Positions 1-9,021 of a stretch of DNA of 64,000 bases are shown here, piece after piece; the first letter of the stretch is position 1, and each line of letters starts with the position of its first letter. A program made the translations under genes and the position numbers. The DNA lies in contig JBNKRJ010000129.1 in NCBI GenBank assembly GCA_050296515.1, forward strand, positions 60,138 through 124,137, read 5' to 3'. Source of the DNA: NBLH01 sp050296515 (GTDB lineage Bacteria > Bacteroidota > Bacteroidia > Bacteroidales > NBLH01). Under the pieces are notes generated by a model. That model was not told the origin of the DNA. It saw only the letters and a list, made by a program, of their open reading frames with translations, and did no database searches.

Positions 1-30
1 TTTTAACAAGGTTAAAGTTTTGTCAATTAA

Positions 31-423
31 CTATTTACCAAACTCAATTATTTTGCTGGAGTATTCGCTTAAAAGAAGTGCCAAGGAATTTAACGAACCT
101 TCAATTTCATTAATATCAAGGTTTTCAAGTTGTAATGTGTCTCTGAAAAGTACTTTTTTGCCACTTTCATCAAGGGTAAATGCACCATGGATAATATCCT
201 GGTTTTTCATCAACAGGCTTTTATAAACGTTTACATCATCATTTTTTACCTCAAAAATGAATTGTTGTATAATTAAGATAGGATCGTCACAATAAAGGAT
301 CAGGTTATTGATGCCTTCATCTTCTCTTTCTATGACAAAAATGCCATCATTTTCGTCTTCGTTAACAATAGTGTATTCCAGTTCAAGGAGGTAATTTTTT
401 ACTTTTAAGAAGCTATTTTCCAT
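31..423 (-). CDS. YbjN / type III chaperone-like small protein
   Basis: This 130-residue acidic soluble protein has no signal peptide and no membrane segment. Its layout (N-terminal helix, central strands with ILYCDDPILIIQQF, C-terminal helix ending near EYSSKIIEF) resembles the YbjN/CesT-like fold often annotated as 'molecular chaperone Tir' in Bacteroidota. The family assignment comes from recalled sequence character, not from a search. The segment DIIHGAFTLDESGKKVLFRD is the most conserved-looking part. The molecular role is unknown; members of this fold bind protein partners. The start ATG at 423 is followed by a plausible hydrophilic N-terminus (MENSFLKVKNYL). No cotranscribed neighbour is visible. 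Confidence 0.7.
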   Translation of the reverse strand: MENSFLKVKNYLLELEYTIVNEDENDGIFVIEREDEGINNLILYCDDPILIIQQFIFEVKNDDVNVYKSLLMKNQDIIHGAFTLDESGKKVLFRDTLQLENLDINEIEGSLNSLALLLSEYSSKIIEFGK

Positions 424-993
424 AATCCGATTGAATTTAGATGATTTTAAGTTATATACTCAAAGATAATAAAATAATTTGGGCCTTTGTTTACGATAAT
501 CTTATTTTTTTTGGAATTTGATTAATTACGCACATCGATGGATTTATGGAGCAACTTAATTGTTCTACAGCAAGAATGAGAATAACTCTTAATAATTATA
601 CCGAACCGCTGTTAGTATTTGGTTTGGGAGCTTGCGAAGCAAACCAAAACTGCCGTTCGATTAGCATATACAGAGCCATTGTGGAATTCCGTTTTACAAT
701 ATTCCATAATGGCTTTGTATAGTTTTAGATTGATCTGATCAAACAAGGTGTGCTGTAATCAGACATATAATTGGAGTATGTTTTAGAGATTTATTTGAAT
801 ATGTACTTCTTAAAGAGAAATCGAATAATCGTTTGATTTTCTTTTCTTTATCGATTAACTTTAAATAATTCACTAATTATAATTTGGTTTTAGATTCTCT
901 TCTAAGCACGAATAAGTGCTTTGTTACGGTTTAATATCGAATTTATAAATAAGTTCTGTTTTTTTTCTGGTAAATAAGTAACTTAACATTAGA
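424..993. other. 570-base intergenic region with palindromic element
   Basis: There is no convincing gene here on either strand. It holds copy A of the two-hairpin repeat (597-721) and, at 904-921, a small inverted repeat (AAGCAC, six bases, GTGCTT) about 70 bases upstream of the MCP start. The remainder is AT-rich, with no box that I can call confidently as a promoter. Confidence 0.6.
597..721 (+). repeat. Two-hairpin palindromic element, copy A
   Basis: A 125-base element bounded by TATACCGAACC on the left and GGCTTTGTATA on the right. It contains a first hairpin (TTTGGTTTG, loop with CTTGCGAAG, CAAACCAAA-like arm) and a second hairpin made by ATACAGAGCCAT and ATGGCTTTGTAT arms. Closely related copies lie at 12588-12706 and 40410-40534. 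Copies A and C are the same length. The termini TATAC and GTATA are complementary. The architecture is REP/MITE-like, and no coding capacity was seen inside this copy. Confidence 0.85.
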
Positions 994-2079
994 ATGAAAA
1001 ATAGAAGTATACTTAAAAGACTCCGCATTTATATGATCTCATTTGGGGTTTTAATGGGGTTTGTTTTTCCTGTCTATGCCAATTTTTTTGTGATTTGGAA
1101 AGAAGGGGCATTTGTATACTTTTTTATTGGATGCATAATGGCAGGAATAACTGTTGGAGTGGTAAGTTATTTTTTTGTTAAAGTAATCCTGATTAAACAG
1201 TTGAATAAAATTTCAGTTCAGGCTACTGCATTAAAAAACAAAGATATTTCGGAAGAAATTCAAATTGAAAGTGACGACAGTATTGGGTTGATTATTAGTG
1301 GGTTAAATTCAGCTGTGTTAAGCATTCGAAATTTGTTCTCAGAGATACGGAAAATTTATGAACTTGCTGATATTTCACTAAACAAGGTTGAGCATACAGG
1401 ATTATCAACAGAGAGCAATGCAGTATCTGTGGGTGCCATTCAGGGGGCAATTGCTCATGTAACTTCAATTAGTAAACTAATCATTGACTTATCAGAACAA
1501 ATAATTGACTCAGTAAAAAGGGGGAAATCAATAGTTCACAATTCGGCAGAACAGTTCAATTCTACTTTAGAACAGGTGGATAATTTTACCCAGATAATGA
1601 GTTCTTTAGTTGGGAAGTCTGACAAGATTAGTGAAATAACAGGCATTATAGAGGATATATCAGCTAAAACAAACTTATTGTCATTAAATGCTTCTATTGA
1701 AGCAGCGCGAGCAGGAGTACATGGACGTAGTTTTGCAATAGTTGCAGATGAAATAAGAAAACTTGCAGCTTCCACAAATGATTCTGCACAAAAAATTGCA
1801 GAGTATATCAAGTTAATTCAGCAAGATATTTTGGAGGCAAATAGGGCAGTTGATATACTTACTAAAGGTGTTAGCAAGAATAACAACAATATCGAAGAAG
1901 TTTTGAGTAATTTTGACTTGATTGAGAATGCAGGCAATGATAATTTAGATGAGAATAAAAAACTAGCAGTGTCTATTGATCAGCTAAATAATTCATTTAC
2001 AGATATTAAATTGTTGTTTGAAGAGCTTTCGGAAAACATTAATAATCTGAAACAGATAATTACATCTTACACTTATTAG
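994..2079 (+). CDS. Minimal methyl-accepting chemotaxis protein
   Basis: This 361-residue receptor has two closely spaced membrane segments (about residues 10-32 and 42-66) separated by only ~10 residues, so it lacks a periplasmic sensor domain. A HAMP-like linker (about 67-120) follows. The cytoplasmic signalling hairpin is clear: ISAKTNLLSLNASIEAARAG, then FAIVADEIRKLA, the MCP hairpin tip that contacts CheA/CheW. No che genes are nearby, so it is an orphan receptor. It ends at 2079, its stop overlapping that of the convergent small gene on the minus strand. The signal is unknown; it could sense membrane state or an internal cue through the HAMP region. Confidence 0.9.
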   Translation: MKNRSILKRLRIYMISFGVLMGFVFPVYANFFVIWKEGAFVYFFIGCIMAGITVGVVSYFFVKVILIKQLNKISVQATALKNKDISEEIQIESDDSIGLIISGLNSAVLSIRNLFSEIRKIYELADISLNKVEHTGLSTESNAVSVGAIQGAIAHVTSISKLIIDLSEQIIDSVKRGKSIVHNSAEQFNSTLEQVDNFTQIMSSLVGKSDKISEITGIIEDISAKTNLLSLNASIEAARAGVHGRSFAIVADEIRKLAASTNDSAQKIAEYIKLIQQDILEANRAVDILTKGVSKNNNNIEEVLSNFDLIENAGNDNLDENKKLAVSIDQLNNSFTDIKLLFEELSENINNLKQIITSYTY

Positions 2080-2282
2080 AATAAGTCGAAAATTAATAAT
2101 TTGACATCAGCTTTAGGTTCATCAATTTCGTTATCAAAGTTTATATCTTCTGCCTCATCAATTACTTCTGCTTCAGTTATTTTTATTGGTTTTTTTTCGT
2201 GTTCAAATTCTGTGAAACCAATAAAAAGACCCAAGAGGGCTACAATGCCAATAATGCAGAAAAAACGAACAATTTTTACCAT
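2076..2282 (-). CDS. Small single-pass membrane protein
   Basis: A 68-residue protein starting MVKIVRFFCIIGIVALL, with one membrane segment (about residues 4-22) followed by an acidic tail rich in Glu/Asp and ending KLLIFDLF. I chose the ATG at 2282 rather than a longer frame from 2345, because the extension would place hydrophilic residues before a textbook positive-inside anchor. The family is not recognised. It is convergent with the MCP gene and overlaps its stop codon by a few bases. Confidence 0.5.
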   Translation of the reverse strand: MVKIVRFFCIIGIVALLGLFIGFTEFEHEKKPIKITEAEVIDEAEDINFDNEIDEPKADVKLLIFDLF

Positions 2283-2487
2283 GATTTTCGCTTTAAGTTC
2301 ACGATTCAAAATTACGGAATGCGAAAAACTTAGCCAGTTAAGCAATGGTTAAAAAACCTTAATGAAGTGTTAAATTTTGTAATTAAAAAAGGTTATTTGG
2401 GGTTGCATTTTGAGAAAATTTCAAAGTTTCAATTGACGGCTTAAAAAAGTTTTATTAACAATAAGCTTTTAGGAGCAGGACAACTGC

Positions 2488-3264
2488 TTAGAAATCTGGA
2501 TCTCCTTCCATTTCAACGCCTTCCATTCTGCCTCCTCTGATTATTTTACCCCATCTGAAACTTATAAATATGGAAAATAAATAGCGAGTTTTGTGATCCC
2601 ACATAATTTGAAACTCATTCAGATAAACCGAGGCCATAGCCCCTAGTTCAAGAGCCTGAAGTCTTGTATCGTGTTTACTGTATTCAAAACTTAGTCCGGC
2701 TTTAGCAAATACTCCAGGATCTGCTGTCGTTTCACTTATTCCTTTAAAGAATGAAGAGCGACCTAATATGTACTGAGACGAATCAAGATTGAATTTTTGA
2801 TCATCTGTTAAATTATTCCCTAAAAAAACTTCATAATAAATTGGTTTTAAGAGTAATAAAGTTGCCCCTGCATCATAGAAATATCTAATTTCTACTCCTG
2901 TTTTATCAAATTTTCTAAAAAGTTGATGCTGAAAACCAATTCCTGCACGTGTATCCCAGGCAAAATTTACTTTACCAAATACATATTGATTTAAATTAGA
3001 GATGGTATTTGAGATTTTAATTTCTTTGGCATGTTTTACATAATGCATGTCAATTTCCCAAATACGTTTTCTAAAAGCATTTATTCTAACTCCTTTTCGG
3101 AAGTTACCACCAATGCCATTGTTTTTTATGAAAAAGGCCCATGAACGCTCATCACGAAAAAAAATCTTCTTTTCGTCATCAATTTCACCTTGTGAAAATA
3201 CACGGGCACTAATTGATAATGAAAGTATTAAAAGTAGAATTACTCCTTTACACTTCATACTCAA
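2488..3264 (-). CDS. Secreted, probable outer-membrane beta-barrel protein
   Basis: A 258-residue protein with an N-terminal signal peptide (MKCKGVILLLILSLSISARVFSQ; Met3 could be the true start). The body alternates aromatic and polar residues (for example IWEIDMHYVKH, FAWDTRAGIGFQHQLF, KTRYLFSIFISFRWG), as expected for transmembrane beta-strands. The family is not recognised by name. The 45-residue lipoprotein gene lies immediately upstream on the same strand (33 bases), so the two probably form one transcript and may act together in the outer membrane. Confidence 0.65.
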   Translation of the reverse strand: MSMKCKGVILLLILSLSISARVFSQGEIDDEKKIFFRDERSWAFFIKNNGIGGNFRKGVRINAFRKRIWEIDMHYVKHAKEIKISNTISNLNQYVFGKVNFAWDTRAGIGFQHQLFRKFDKTGVEIRYFYDAGATLLLLKPIYYEVFLGNNLTDDQKFNLDSSQYILGRSSFFKGISETTADPGVFAKAGLSFEYSKHDTRLQALELGAMASVYLNEFQIMWDHKTRYLFSIFISFRWGKIIRGGRMEGVEMEGDPDF

Positions 3265-3296
3265 AACAGACTGGAAAATAGGGTGTGGTTTTATCT

Positions 3297-3434
3297 TTAG
3301 TTTGCTGTTTGGTTAGCTGGTAACTCAACCATGGAGTATGCCGGGCACGGAGGAGCGCTTCTAAATCCTCTGCACGAGCTCATAAAAGCCGCCAAACTTA
3401 AAACAACTAAAACAAGATAAACTTTCTTTTTCAT
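3297..3434 (-). CDS. 45-residue predicted lipoprotein
   Basis: A short reading frame starting MKKKVYLVLVVLSLAAFMSS, followed by Cys21. The lipobox FMSSC sits after a positively charged n-region and a hydrophobic core, so signal peptidase II cleavage is expected, leaving a mature peptide of about 25 residues (ending LPANQTAN). It is 33 bases upstream of the barrel-like gene and in the same direction. The function is unknown. The signal peptide is a strong argument that this short frame is real. Confidence 0.65.
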   Translation of the reverse strand: MKKKVYLVLVVLSLAAFMSSCRGFRSAPPCPAYSMVELPANQTAN

Positions 3435-3634
3435 AATTCTACAATTAAATAAATAACCTGAAAACATTACAAATATAATCTATTTTAATAAAAACCTAAA
3501 TTATGCATATTTTATTGTATAAGAAACAAATATTATACGCTAATTATCTTTATTTAACAAAAAATAGCAAACTTTAAAGATTTTGTCAATTTTCTCTTTA
3601 CTTTGCCATGCAATAATCACAAAAACAAAATACA

Positions 3635-4387
3635 ATGTTAGAAACAATTTTAAATCATAAATCGATTCGTAAGTACAAGACTGATGCCATTGCTAAAAAG
3701 GTGCTTGATAAAGTTTTAGAAGCAGGAAGCAGGGCGTCTACCACTGGAAATATGCAGGTTTATAGCATTGTTGTTACTACAGATGAACGCATTAAGGAAG
3801 AGTTATGGGGGGCTCATTTTAAACAGGATATGGTAAAACAGGCCCCTGTTGTGATGACATTTTGTGCAGATTTTAACCGGTTTAATAAATGGTGCAGGCA
3901 AAGAAATGCTGAGCCTGGATATGATAATTTCTTATCTTTTTATACTGCTTCTATTGATGCTTTGCTGGTAGCCCAAAATGTGGCAGTTGCAGCTGAAGAT
4001 TATGGTTTAGGAATATGTTATTTGGGAACAACCACCTACATGGCCGATTCGATTATTAAAATCCTAGATTTGCCTAAAGATGTAGTTCCTGTCACTACGC
4101 TAGTTGTTGGCTATCCGGATGAAGAACCAGGTTTGACCGATCGTTTGCCGATGGAAGGAATTGTTCATTATGAAAAATATAACGATTTTGATGAAGCCTC
4201 TATTGATCGGATTTATGCTGAAAAAGATACCTCTGATTTAACAAAAGAACTAATTGAAATCAATAAAACCGAAAATCTTGCTCAAATTTTCACCGATAAA
4301 AGGTATACAAAAAAGGATAATGTTGCTTTTTCAAAAAGTTTTTTAAAAGTAATTGAAAAACAGGGTTATATGAATAATGAGGGTTGA
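3635..4387 (+). CDS. Nitroreductase-family NAD(P)H-dependent flavoprotein
   Basis: A 250-residue FMN enzyme of the NfsA/FRP-like nitroreductase group. The N-terminal KSIRKYK motif and RASTTGNMQ segment (about residues 8-42) bind FMN phosphate. The central AEDYGLGICYLGTT region (about 120-135) and VVGYPDEEP (about 155-163) are typical of NfsA-like proteins. It would reduce nitro compounds, quinones or flavins with NAD(P)H in the cytoplasm; the physiological substrate is not evident. The start ATG follows an AT-rich leader. The gene appears to be transcribed alone. Confidence 0.85.
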   Translation: MLETILNHKSIRKYKTDAIAKKVLDKVLEAGSRASTTGNMQVYSIVVTTDERIKEELWGAHFKQDMVKQAPVVMTFCADFNRFNKWCRQRNAEPGYDNFLSFYTASIDALLVAQNVAVAAEDYGLGICYLGTTTYMADSIIKILDLPKDVVPVTTLVVGYPDEEPGLTDRLPMEGIVHYEKYNDFDEASIDRIYAEKDTSDLTKELIEINKTENLAQIFTDKRYTKKDNVAFSKSFLKVIEKQGYMNNEG

Positions 4388-4614
4388 TTTTTCTAATAAA
4401 TATAGAGACTAAATAAGTTTGTTGGAGTCCAATCATTTTTTTAACTTCATTGTAGTTTTAGTTATAGAAGGTTTATAACTGTTAACCAATTGATGTTTAT
4501 TTTTTATCAAACATATGGACTAAGGTCATCAAAAGCTAAATTGCATTGGTCAATTTTTTAGTAATTTAGTTACCAAACCAAAAACTATAACAAACAAAAT
4601 TAAAGGATTAAAAA

Positions 4615-5268
4615 ATGGGGTGGAACATATTTAAGAAAAAGGATAAAGAACCTTCATTAGAAGAACGAATTGAATTGGCTTTGCAAAAGGCAAAGCATGA
4701 TAAAAGACTGGCAACCAAGGAGATTGAAGACATTAATCAATGGGCTGCTGATGCTATTATTGATGTTTACAGTGCTTTTTTCCCAAATTCAAATCTGACT
4801 TATTATAGGAAGCAGTATGCTGAAACAGCTCTTGCGGAATATGAAAATATTAAAACAAAGTATTCTAGTGAAGTAGAGCCTGAAATGGTTGAAAAGTGTG
4901 ATAATATTGTAGCTGGCTACATGAACCAGATAAAATTGAGGGAGTCAAAGCTTCAGCTATTTCAAAAACTAGAAGACGAATATAAGAAAACGAAAGAAAA
5001 GCTTAGAATGGCTGAAAAGCAGGGAGAAAGAGCTGATAATCTACAAGAGCATACCGAAAGGCTTAAAAGCCTGGATGATGATGCACAGAGTCTATCTACG
5101 GCAATGACTGACACCTATAAATTAGAGGATATCAAGGAAGATATTGCAGTAAAAGAGGAGTATTTTAATCAGTTGGAGAAGCTAAATAACCAATTTGCTG
5201 ATGAATCTGATTATAAAAATTCATTGGCATTTAAGGAGGAAATTGATAAAATGATTGAAAAGATTTAA
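4615..5268 (+). CDS. Cytoplasmic coiled-coil protein of unknown function
   Basis: A 217-residue, highly charged protein with no membrane segment. After a short MGWNIFKKKDKEPS head it is predicted almost entirely helical. Residues about 105-150 form a clear heptad coiled coil (LQLFQKLEDEYKKTKEKLRM), and a second helical pair is at the C-terminus. The length is close to PspA/IM30 but the PspA N-terminal amphipathic helix is not recognisable, so I do not assign it. The downstream bidirectional terminator at 5311-5342 separates it from convergent gap. Confidence 0.6.
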   Translation: MGWNIFKKKDKEPSLEERIELALQKAKHDKRLATKEIEDINQWAADAIIDVYSAFFPNSNLTYYRKQYAETALAEYENIKTKYSSEVEPEMVEKCDNIVAGYMNQIKLRESKLQLFQKLEDEYKKTKEKLRMAEKQGERADNLQEHTERLKSLDDDAQSLSTAMTDTYKLEDIKEDIAVKEEYFNQLEKLNNQFADESDYKNSLAFKEEIDKMIEKI

Positions 5269-5310
5269 AAATAGTAGAATGTGATAAGCAGGAAGTCACA
5301 GGGGATATAA

Positions 5311-5342
5311 TAAAAAATCCTACTCAAAGAGTAGGATTTTTT
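5311..5342. terminator. Bidirectional intrinsic terminator
   Basis: AATCCTACTC and GAGTAGGATT form a perfect 10-base-pair stem with a short AAA loop. It is flanked by A-run and T-run sequence, so it can act on both strands. It lies between the convergent coiled-coil gene and gap. Confidence 0.85.
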
Positions 5343-5364
5343 ATATCTGAATCAATCTATTAAA

Positions 5365-6369
5365 TTATTTTACAGAGTCCATGTATTCAATTAATTCACA
5401 AACTTTTGTAGAATAACCCATTTCGTTATCGTACCAAGAAACAACTTTTACAAAAGTATCTGAAAGTTGAATTCCTGCATTTGCATCAAAAATTGAAGTT
5501 CTAGTGTCTCCATTGAAGTCTGTAGAAACAACAGCATCTTCAGTATATCCAAGAATTCCTTTTAATTCGCCTTCAGATGCTTTTTTCATTGCAGCACAAA
5601 CCTCAGCATAAGAAGTTCCTTTTTCTAAGCGAACAGTTAAGTCAACAACAGAAACATTTGCAGTAGGAATGCGGAAAGACATACCTGTTAATTTTCCGTT
5701 TAACGAAGGAATAACTTTTCCAACAGCCTTAGCAGCACCAGTCGAAGAAGGAATAATGTTTTGAGCAGCACCACGTCCACCTCTCCAGTCTTTCATTGAT
5801 GGGCCATCAACTGTCTTTTGAGTAGCAGTTGTAGCATGAACGGTAGTCATTAAACCTTCAGCAATACCAAAATTGTCATGAAGAACTTTTGCAACAGGAG
5901 CTAAACAGTTGGTCGTACAAGATGCATTTGAAACAAATACCATATCGTTTTTGTACTCTTTGTTGTTTACGCCCATTACAAACATAGGAGTGTCGTCTTT
6001 AGAAGGGGCAGACATTACAACTTTTTTGGCGCCAGCGTCAATGTGTCCTTGTGCTTTTTCTTTAGTTAAGAAAAGACCAGTTGATTCAACAACATATTCA
6101 GCACCTACTGCACCCCAATTAATGTCAGCTGGATTTCTCTCAGCAGTAACACGGATTTCGTTGCCATTTACAACTAATTTTCCGTCTTTTACTTCAACTG
6201 TTCCATTAAATTGACCATGAGTAGAATCGTACTTAAGCATATAAGCCATGTAATCTACATCGATAAGATCGTTAATAGCAACAACCTGAATAGTTCCTTT
6301 AAGGATTGATTGACGGAAAACAAATCTTCCGATTCTTCCAAATCCGTTAATACCAATTTTAATTGACAT
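5365..6369 (-). CDS. gap: Glyceraldehyde-3-phosphate dehydrogenase, type I
   Basis: This 334-residue glycolytic enzyme oxidises glyceraldehyde 3-phosphate to 1,3-bisphosphoglycerate with NAD. The Rossmann motif GINGFGRIGR is at residues 6-15. INDL (about 32-35), with Asp, indicates NAD preference. The catalytic motif SNASCTTNC places the nucleophile at Cys151. HATTATQ and the C-terminal SWYDNEMGYS are present. I chose the ATG at 6369 (MSIKIGINGF) because the 13-residue upstream extension has no counterpart in the family. A promoter-like element lies just upstream at 6406-6436. Confidence 0.97.
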   Translation of the reverse strand: MSIKIGINGFGRIGRFVFRQSILKGTIQVVAINDLIDVDYMAYMLKYDSTHGQFNGTVEVKDGKLVVNGNEIRVTAERNPADINWGAVGAEYVVESTGLFLTKEKAQGHIDAGAKKVVMSAPSKDDTPMFVMGVNNKEYKNDMVFVSNASCTTNCLAPVAKVLHDNFGIAEGLMTTVHATTATQKTVDGPSMKDWRGGRGAAQNIIPSSTGAAKAVGKVIPSLNGKLTGMSFRIPTANVSVVDLTVRLEKGTSYAEVCAAMKKASEGELKGILGYTEDAVVSTDFNGDTRTSIFDANAGIQLSDTFVKVVSWYDNEMGYSTKVCELIEYMDSVK

Positions 6370-6405
6370 AATTACTTGATTTAATTGATTTAAAAATTTG
6401 ACCAA

Positions 6406-6436
6406 CAAAATTAACTATTAATAATTAAAACATCAA
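6406..6436 (-). promoter_or_regulatory. Candidate sigma-A promoter of gap
   Basis: On the minus strand TAATTTTG (6413-6406) matches the Bacteroidota -7 consensus TAnnTTTG. TTG (about 6436-6434) lies 20 bases upstream as the -33 element. This would give a leader of about 30 bases before the gap ATG at 6369. Confidence 0.45.
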
Positions 6437-6490
6437 GAAATTTGCGTTTTGAAATGATTAATTCGACATTTGTGCAAAATTTTAACGAAT

Positions 6491-7525
6491 ATGTTACTTG
6501 AAGACAGAATAAATGCTTTTGTAGCACTTGGAGAAGAAATTAGTAAAATGCTCCAAAATGAAGGAGCTGATAAAGAATTAAGTAAATTCATGGAGGCTTC
6601 GTATTCTAACGAATGGTTTACCGAAGAGCATATTAAGTATTCCTTAAATGCACTTGCTGATAATTTAAAAAAAGAGAATTTTGATGCATGGCTTAAAAGA
6701 TACCAGGGCATTGAAAGTACAGAAAAAAAAAGAGTGGGAGTGGTTACCGCCGGGAATATTCCATTGGTTGGGTTTCATGATTTTTTGTGTGTTCTAATTT
6801 CCGGATACGAGTTGGTTATTAAGATGTCATCAAAAGATGACAAACTTTTGAGGGGAATTATAGATCTTTTGATTTCATTTAATTCTGAATTTGAGGACCT
6901 GATTAGGCTTGAAAAAGAAAATCTAAAAGATTTTGATGCAATTATTGCAACAGGAAGCGATAATACTTCAAAATATTTCGAGTATTACTTTGGTAAGTAT
7001 CCGAATATTATTCGAAAAAACCGAAACTCTGTAGCTGTATTAACTGGAGAAGAGTCTGAGGATGAGTTGAATTCACTGGCGGATGATATAATGATGTATT
7101 TTGGGTTGGGATGTAGAAATGTATCAAAGCTTTATTTGCCCGAAGGTTATGATATCCAAAAAGTTTTTAAGGTTTTGTTTAAATATAAACACTTTGTTGA
7201 TCATAATAAATACGCCAACAATTATACTTACAACAAGTCTATTTATATGATGAATAAAGTTCCTTTTTGGGAGAATGGATTTGCTATTTTGAAGGAAGAT
7301 ATTGGGATGGCTTCTCCAATTTCAGTGATTTACTTTGAGTATTATTCTTCTATAGAAACAGTTAAAGAACGACTTGCAATAGATAAAGAAAATATACAAT
7401 GCGTGGTTGCCAAAGACGGAACAATTGAAGGAAGTGTAGCTTTTGGTCAGGCACAGCAACCACAGCTATGGGATTATGCTGATAATGTGGATACAATGAA
7501 GTTTTTGTCGGAACTTGGAAATTAG
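6491..7525 (+). CDS. LuxC-type acyl-CoA reductase
   Basis: A 344-residue protein of the LuxC acyl-CoA reductase family (aldehyde dehydrogenase fold). It has the VVTAGNIPLVGFHDFL nucleotide-binding segment near residue 85 and the FGLGCRNVSKLYLP motif near residue 210, whose Cys is the expected thioester nucleophile. Members reduce acyl groups to aldehydes with NADPH. There is no luxD/luxE or luciferase gene here, so bioluminescence is not implied. I use the ATG at 6491 rather than a TTG 21 bases upstream. It is followed 35 bases later by miaA in the same direction. Confidence 0.85.
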   Translation: MLLEDRINAFVALGEEISKMLQNEGADKELSKFMEASYSNEWFTEEHIKYSLNALADNLKKENFDAWLKRYQGIESTEKKRVGVVTAGNIPLVGFHDFLCVLISGYELVIKMSSKDDKLLRGIIDLLISFNSEFEDLIRLEKENLKDFDAIIATGSDNTSKYFEYYFGKYPNIIRKNRNSVAVLTGEESEDELNSLADDIMMYFGLGCRNVSKLYLPEGYDIQKVFKVLFKYKHFVDHNKYANNYTYNKSIYMMNKVPFWENGFAILKEDIGMASPISVIYFEYYSSIETVKERLAIDKENIQCVVAKDGTIEGSVAFGQAQQPQLWDYADNVDTMKFLSELGN

Positions 7526-7560
7526 AATATTAGAAATTGGTCAATAGACATTAGTCATTT

Positions 7561-8469
7561 GTGAAAAAGAGGAAGACGCTTATTGTAATTATCGGACCAA
7601 CAGGGATTGGGAAAACAGATTTGGGAGTTTTTTTAGCTCGAAAACTTGACACTGAGATAATTTCTGCAGACTCAAGGCAATTTTACAAAGAGCTAAAAAT
7701 CGGAACTGCTGTGCCAAGTGATGAAGAGCTGGCAACCGCAAAACATCATTTTATTGCTCATTTGTCTATTCACGATTATTATAATGCAAGTACTTTTGAA
7801 TTTGCTGCTATAGATTTACTCAAGGACCTTTTTCAAAGACGGGATGAAGTTTTGATGGTAGGTGGCTCTGGAATGTATGTTGATGCGGTTTGCAGGGGGA
7901 TTGATGACTTGCCTGAGATCGATCAGGAAATTAGGTCCAGCTTGGAAAAAAAATATCAGGAAGAAGGGATTGAAAGCTTGCGTTTTGAGTTGAAAAAGCT
8001 TGATCCTGAATATTATGATGTTGTTGATTTGCGAAATCCAAAGCGAATTTTAAAAGGACTTGAAATTTGTATGATGACTGGTAAAACCTACACTTCTTTC
8101 AGAAAGTCGATAAAAAAAGAGCGCGATTTTGATATTCTGAAAATTGGTTTGACCATGGATCGCGAAAAACTCTACGAAAGAATCGAAAAACGAGTAGATT
8201 TAATGGTTGAACAAGGCTTAATTGAGGAGGCAAAGGAATTCTATCCATTTAAACATTTAAATTCTTTAAATACAGTAGGTTATAAAGAGTTGTTTGCTCA
8301 TTTCAAAGGAGAATATGATTTGGATAAAGCAATTGATCTAATTAAAAGAAATTCAAGGCGTTATGCAAAGCGGCAATTGTCTTGGTTTAATCGGGATAAA
8401 GAGATTAACTGGTTTGATAGGGACGAGAAAGATAAGATTTGGGAGTTTGTTGAAAGCGAGATTGGTTGA
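7561..8469 (+). CDS. miaA: tRNA dimethylallyltransferase
   Basis: A 302-residue enzyme that transfers a dimethylallyl group to N6 of A37 in tRNAs reading UNN codons. The P-loop GPTGIGKT is at residues 12-19. SADSRQFYKEL (about 38-48) and GGSGMYVDAV (about 101-110) are family signatures, and the C-terminal RRYAKRQLSWF is the tRNA-binding motif. The start is GTG at 7561, the only start compatible with a complete P-loop strand. It pairs functionally with miaB at 19677. It overlaps the following frame by four bases only if the Nudix gene used an upstream TTG. Confidence 0.95.
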   Translation: MKKRKTLIVIIGPTGIGKTDLGVFLARKLDTEIISADSRQFYKELKIGTAVPSDEELATAKHHFIAHLSIHDYYNASTFEFAAIDLLKDLFQRRDEVLMVGGSGMYVDAVCRGIDDLPEIDQEIRSSLEKKYQEEGIESLRFELKKLDPEYYDVVDLRNPKRILKGLEICMMTGKTYTSFRKSIKKERDFDILKIGLTMDREKLYERIEKRVDLMVEQGLIEEAKEFYPFKHLNSLNTVGYKELFAHFKGEYDLDKAIDLIKRNSRRYAKRQLSWFNRDKEINWFDRDEKDKIWEFVESEIG

Positions 8470-8498
8470 GATTAATAGAGATTGAAAAAAGATTGAAT

Positions 8499-8960
8499 AT
8501 GAGTATGTCTGAGATAAATAGATTCACCGTGCGGGTTTATGCAATTATCTTTAATGGAAATAATGAGGTTTTGGTGAGCGATGAATATCATCATAAAACC
8601 AAGATGACTAAATTTCCTGGTGGAGGAATGGAGTTTGGCGAAGGAACCGTTGACACGTTGAAACGGGAATCGATAGAAGAATTTGGTCAGGAGTTGGAGG
8701 TATTAGAGCATTTTTATACCACCGACTTTTTTCAGCAAGCTATGTTTAAAAAAGAGTTTCAGGTAATGAGTATTTATTACAAGGCAAAGTTTAAAGAGCC
8801 AATACGGTTTAAAACAACCACAAAAAGGTTTGACTTTGAAGAATTGGTGAACGAGGCTCAATCCTTTAGGTGGGTATCAGTGAATGAACTAAATGTGGAT
8901 GAAATTACTTTCCCTATTGACAAGAAAGTGGCTGAAATGCTAATCGAAAATTATAAATGA
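8499..8960 (+). CDS. Nudix hydrolase
   Basis: A 153-residue protein with a complete Nudix box: GGGMEFGEG, seven residues, then RESIEEFGQEL (GX5EX7REUXEEXGU), which binds divalent metal for pyrophosphate-bond hydrolysis. The substrate is not predictable. I use the ATG at 8499 (MSMSEINRFTVRVYAI); a TTG at 8466 inside the miaA stop region would add 11 residues. It is likely cotranscribed with miaA (29 bases downstream). Confidence 0.88.
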   Translation: MSMSEINRFTVRVYAIIFNGNNEVLVSDEYHHKTKMTKFPGGGMEFGEGTVDTLKRESIEEFGQELEVLEHFYTTDFFQQAMFKKEFQVMSIYYKAKFKEPIRFKTTTKRFDFEELVNEAQSFRWVSVNELNVDEITFPIDKKVAEMLIENYK

Positions 8961-9021
8961 TAGATTCTAAATTTTAAATTACCACTTTATAAACTTTCTA
9001 CTTTAAACTTTTAACTATCTA

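Noticed and set aside
597..721. Palindromic element as an integron attC site
   Set aside because: The core GTTRRRY/RYYYAAC pattern is not satisfied and no integrase or cassette array is nearby.
4615..5268. Coiled-coil protein as PspA/IM30
   Set aside because: The length is similar but the conserved N-terminal amphipathic helix and PspA motifs are not recognisable.
6470..7525. LuxC-type gene as evidence of a bioluminescence operon
   Set aside because: No luxA, luxB, luxD or luxE homologue is present; LuxC-like acyl-CoA reductases are widespread in non-luminous Bacteroidota.
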